Assembly: GCA_023435645.1 (NCBI GenBank)
Contig: JAEYRK010000074.1
Span: forward strand, 1 to 6,226
DNA from: Bacillota bacterium
GTDB lineage: Bacteria > Bacillota > Clostridia > Lachnospirales > Lachnospiraceae
DNA: 6,226 nucleotides
Direction: 5' to 3'
In this document: positions 6,189-6,226 of the stretch, in pieces
How positions within the stretch are numbered: position 1 is the first letter of the stretch
Layout of the letters: the number at the start of each line of letters is the position of its first letter
Program-made: the position numbers and the translations under genes
Notes under the pieces: generated by a model
Told to the model about the DNA's origin: nothing
Database searches by the model: none
The model's input: only the letters and a program-made list of their open reading frames with translations

Positions 6189-6226
6189 TCATGCTTTCGC
6201 TTTGAAGGCTGCGATATCCCTTCTTG
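6189..6226 (-). CDS. Possible C-terminal tail of an upstream gene (partial)
   Basis: The terminator implies that a leftward gene ends near here. The preferred frame reads RRDIAAFKAKA and stops at TGA 6189-6191, 46 bp before the stem, a normal distance; base composition also turns AT-rich just past this stop. Another frame stays open from 6226 to a TAA at 6128-6130, ending in LTRNED, but its stop falls inside the terminator loop. Too little sequence is visible to name a product or decide firmly. Confidence 0.3.
   Translation of the reverse strand, partial: RRDIAAFKAKA

Noticed and set aside
6128..6226. Right-edge frame of 32 codons ending in LTRNED
   Set aside because: Open to the edge, but its stop lies in the terminator loop and its 3' half is AT-rich like intergenic DNA; the shorter frame ending at 6189 is preferred, without certainty.

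Overview
The window looks like chromosomal DNA from a low-GC Gram-positive anaerobe, most likely a Clostridia / Lachnospiraceae-type member. The supporting signs are AT-rich intergenic DNA, strong GGAGG-type ribosome binding sites, a TTG start, near-consensus sigma-A promoters, and a very long secreted protein combining C-type lectin, BIG2 and CARDB-like domains. This placement is inference from protein style; no taxonomic marker is present.

Every supported gene is on the minus strand, so transcription runs right to left. From the right edge: (a) a gene tail runs off the window (stop probably at 6189) and is followed by a clear intrinsic terminator (6111-6142); (b) an extended -10 promoter (6061-6089) drives a 1334-aa secreted multidomain protein (6032-2028); (c) an 81-bp gap carries a textbook MerR-family promoter (perfect TTGACA and TATAAT, 19-bp spacer) with an inverted repeat in the spacer; (d) a 311-aa MerR regulator with a GyrI-like effector-binding domain (1946-1011, TTG start); (e) 13 bp further on, a 272-aa Fpg/Nei-family DNA glycosylase homologue (997-179) whose SD overlaps the regulator's stop codon; (f) three tandem 29-bp repeats (112-198), the first of which contains the end of the glycosylase gene; (g) the first 18 codons of another gene, preceded by a strong SD, leaving at the left edge.

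The regulator and glycosylase almost certainly form one autoregulated, ligand-responsive operon, possibly extending into the left-edge gene because no terminator is visible between them. The glycosylase is unusual: the N-terminal catalytic proline is Ala, the RRFG motif reads WWFG, and the zinc-finger arginine is Thr, while the lysines, the GNxY motif and the four zinc cysteines are kept. A small-molecule-sensing MerR protein coupled to an altered base-excision enzyme is the most interesting biological idea here. The large surface protein appears to be an independent unit, probably a carbohydrate- or surface-binding adhesin, although no terminator separates it from the regulator gene.
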